NCBI GenBank assembly: GCA_030039815.1
Contig: JASHUW010000121.1
Location: forward strand, 1-5,818
From: Alphaproteobacteria bacterium
GTDB lineage: Bacteria; Pseudomonadota; Alphaproteobacteria; ATCC43930; CGMCC-115725
Reading direction: 5' to 3'
Length of the DNA stretch: 5,818 nt
The notes under the pieces were generated by a model. It ran no database searches, was not told where the DNA came from, and worked only from the letters and a program-made list of their open reading frames with translations. Below, piece by piece: positions 5,738 through 5,818 of this stretch. Every line of letters begins with the position of its first letter. Positions within the stretch are counted from its first letter, which is position 1. Position numbers and translations under genes: made by a program.

Positions 5738-5818
5738 ATGAAAGTCGGCATCGCGCTCAACATGCTGTGCCAGGAGGGGCGCTCTGACGCCTCGGTGGTC
5801 GGTGAGCATCTGGCGATG
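5738..5818 (+). CDS. Probable LLM-class (luciferase-like) flavin-dependent oxidoreductase, 5' end only
   Basis: Only the first 27 codons are in the window, beginning MKVGIALNMLCQEGR, and the frame runs open to the edge. This resembles the first beta strand and loop of the bacterial luciferase-like monooxygenase TIM barrel (PF00296), whose members use FMN or F420 to oxidise small organic molecules; the match is short and judged by eye. The ATG at 5738 has a strong SD, GGAGG at 5727-5731, 6 nt upstream. A palindrome and promoter-like sequence precede it, suggesting regulated expression separate from the glycosylase gene. If the family call is right, it would add an oxidative step to the neighbouring catabolic-looking genes. 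The substrate is unknown. Confidence 0.6.
   Translation, partial: MKVGIALNMLCQEGRSDASVVGEHLAM

Noticed and set aside
5517..5809. Small frames on both strands over the 3' intergenic region (74 and 93 codons)
   Set aside because: Low-complexity Arg/Ala/Pro-rich translations, overlap with the glycosylase end or the oxidoreductase start, and no SD; not supportable as genes.

Overview
The window is gene-dense, high-GC DNA with short intergenic gaps, mostly G/C-ending codons and Shine-Dalgarno-led starts. Gene content and protein style suggest an alphaproteobacterium, probably Hyphomicrobiales/Rhizobiales (Bradyrhizobium- or Xanthobacteraceae-like). This placement is inferred from recognition, not from a marker gene. 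No rRNA, tRNA, CRISPR array, insertion sequence or integrase was seen.

Left part (1-1941, plus strand): the 3' end of a glycoside hydrolase family 15 gene (glucoamylase/trehalase type) runs into a complete otsA (trehalose-6-phosphate synthase, GT20). The two overlap by 19 bp, so they are probably co-transcribed and translationally coupled. No otsB phosphatase lies in the window; if present it would be expected upstream. This is a trehalose/alpha-glucan unit. It is followed after 65 bp by a 187-residue protein of unknown function (2007-2570) with an almost uninterrupted heptad pattern.

Middle part (2572-4503): a minus-strand COG3618-type amidohydrolase converges on the coiled-coil gene with one base between the stop codons. 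It diverges from a plus-strand crotonase-superfamily gene across a 102-bp shared control region. The crotonase has the fold signatures but neither glutamate of classical enoyl-CoA hydratases, so its reaction is probably not standard hydration.

Right part (4504-5818, plus strand): an NTF2/SnoaL-like small protein overlaps a complete AAG/MPG-type 3-methyladenine DNA glycosylase. Then come 192 bp without a gene and the first 27 codons of a probable luciferase-like flavin-dependent oxidoreductase. Its upstream region holds a perfect 14-bp palindrome overlapping a promoter-like sequence, a good operator candidate.

The amidohydrolase, crotonase, NTF2-like protein and flavin oxidoreductase together look like part of a catabolic neighbourhood of unknown substrate, with a DNA-repair gene embedded in it. 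I found no convincing evidence of an entirely new system. The most unusual items are the crotonase active site, the heptad protein and the two palindromes.
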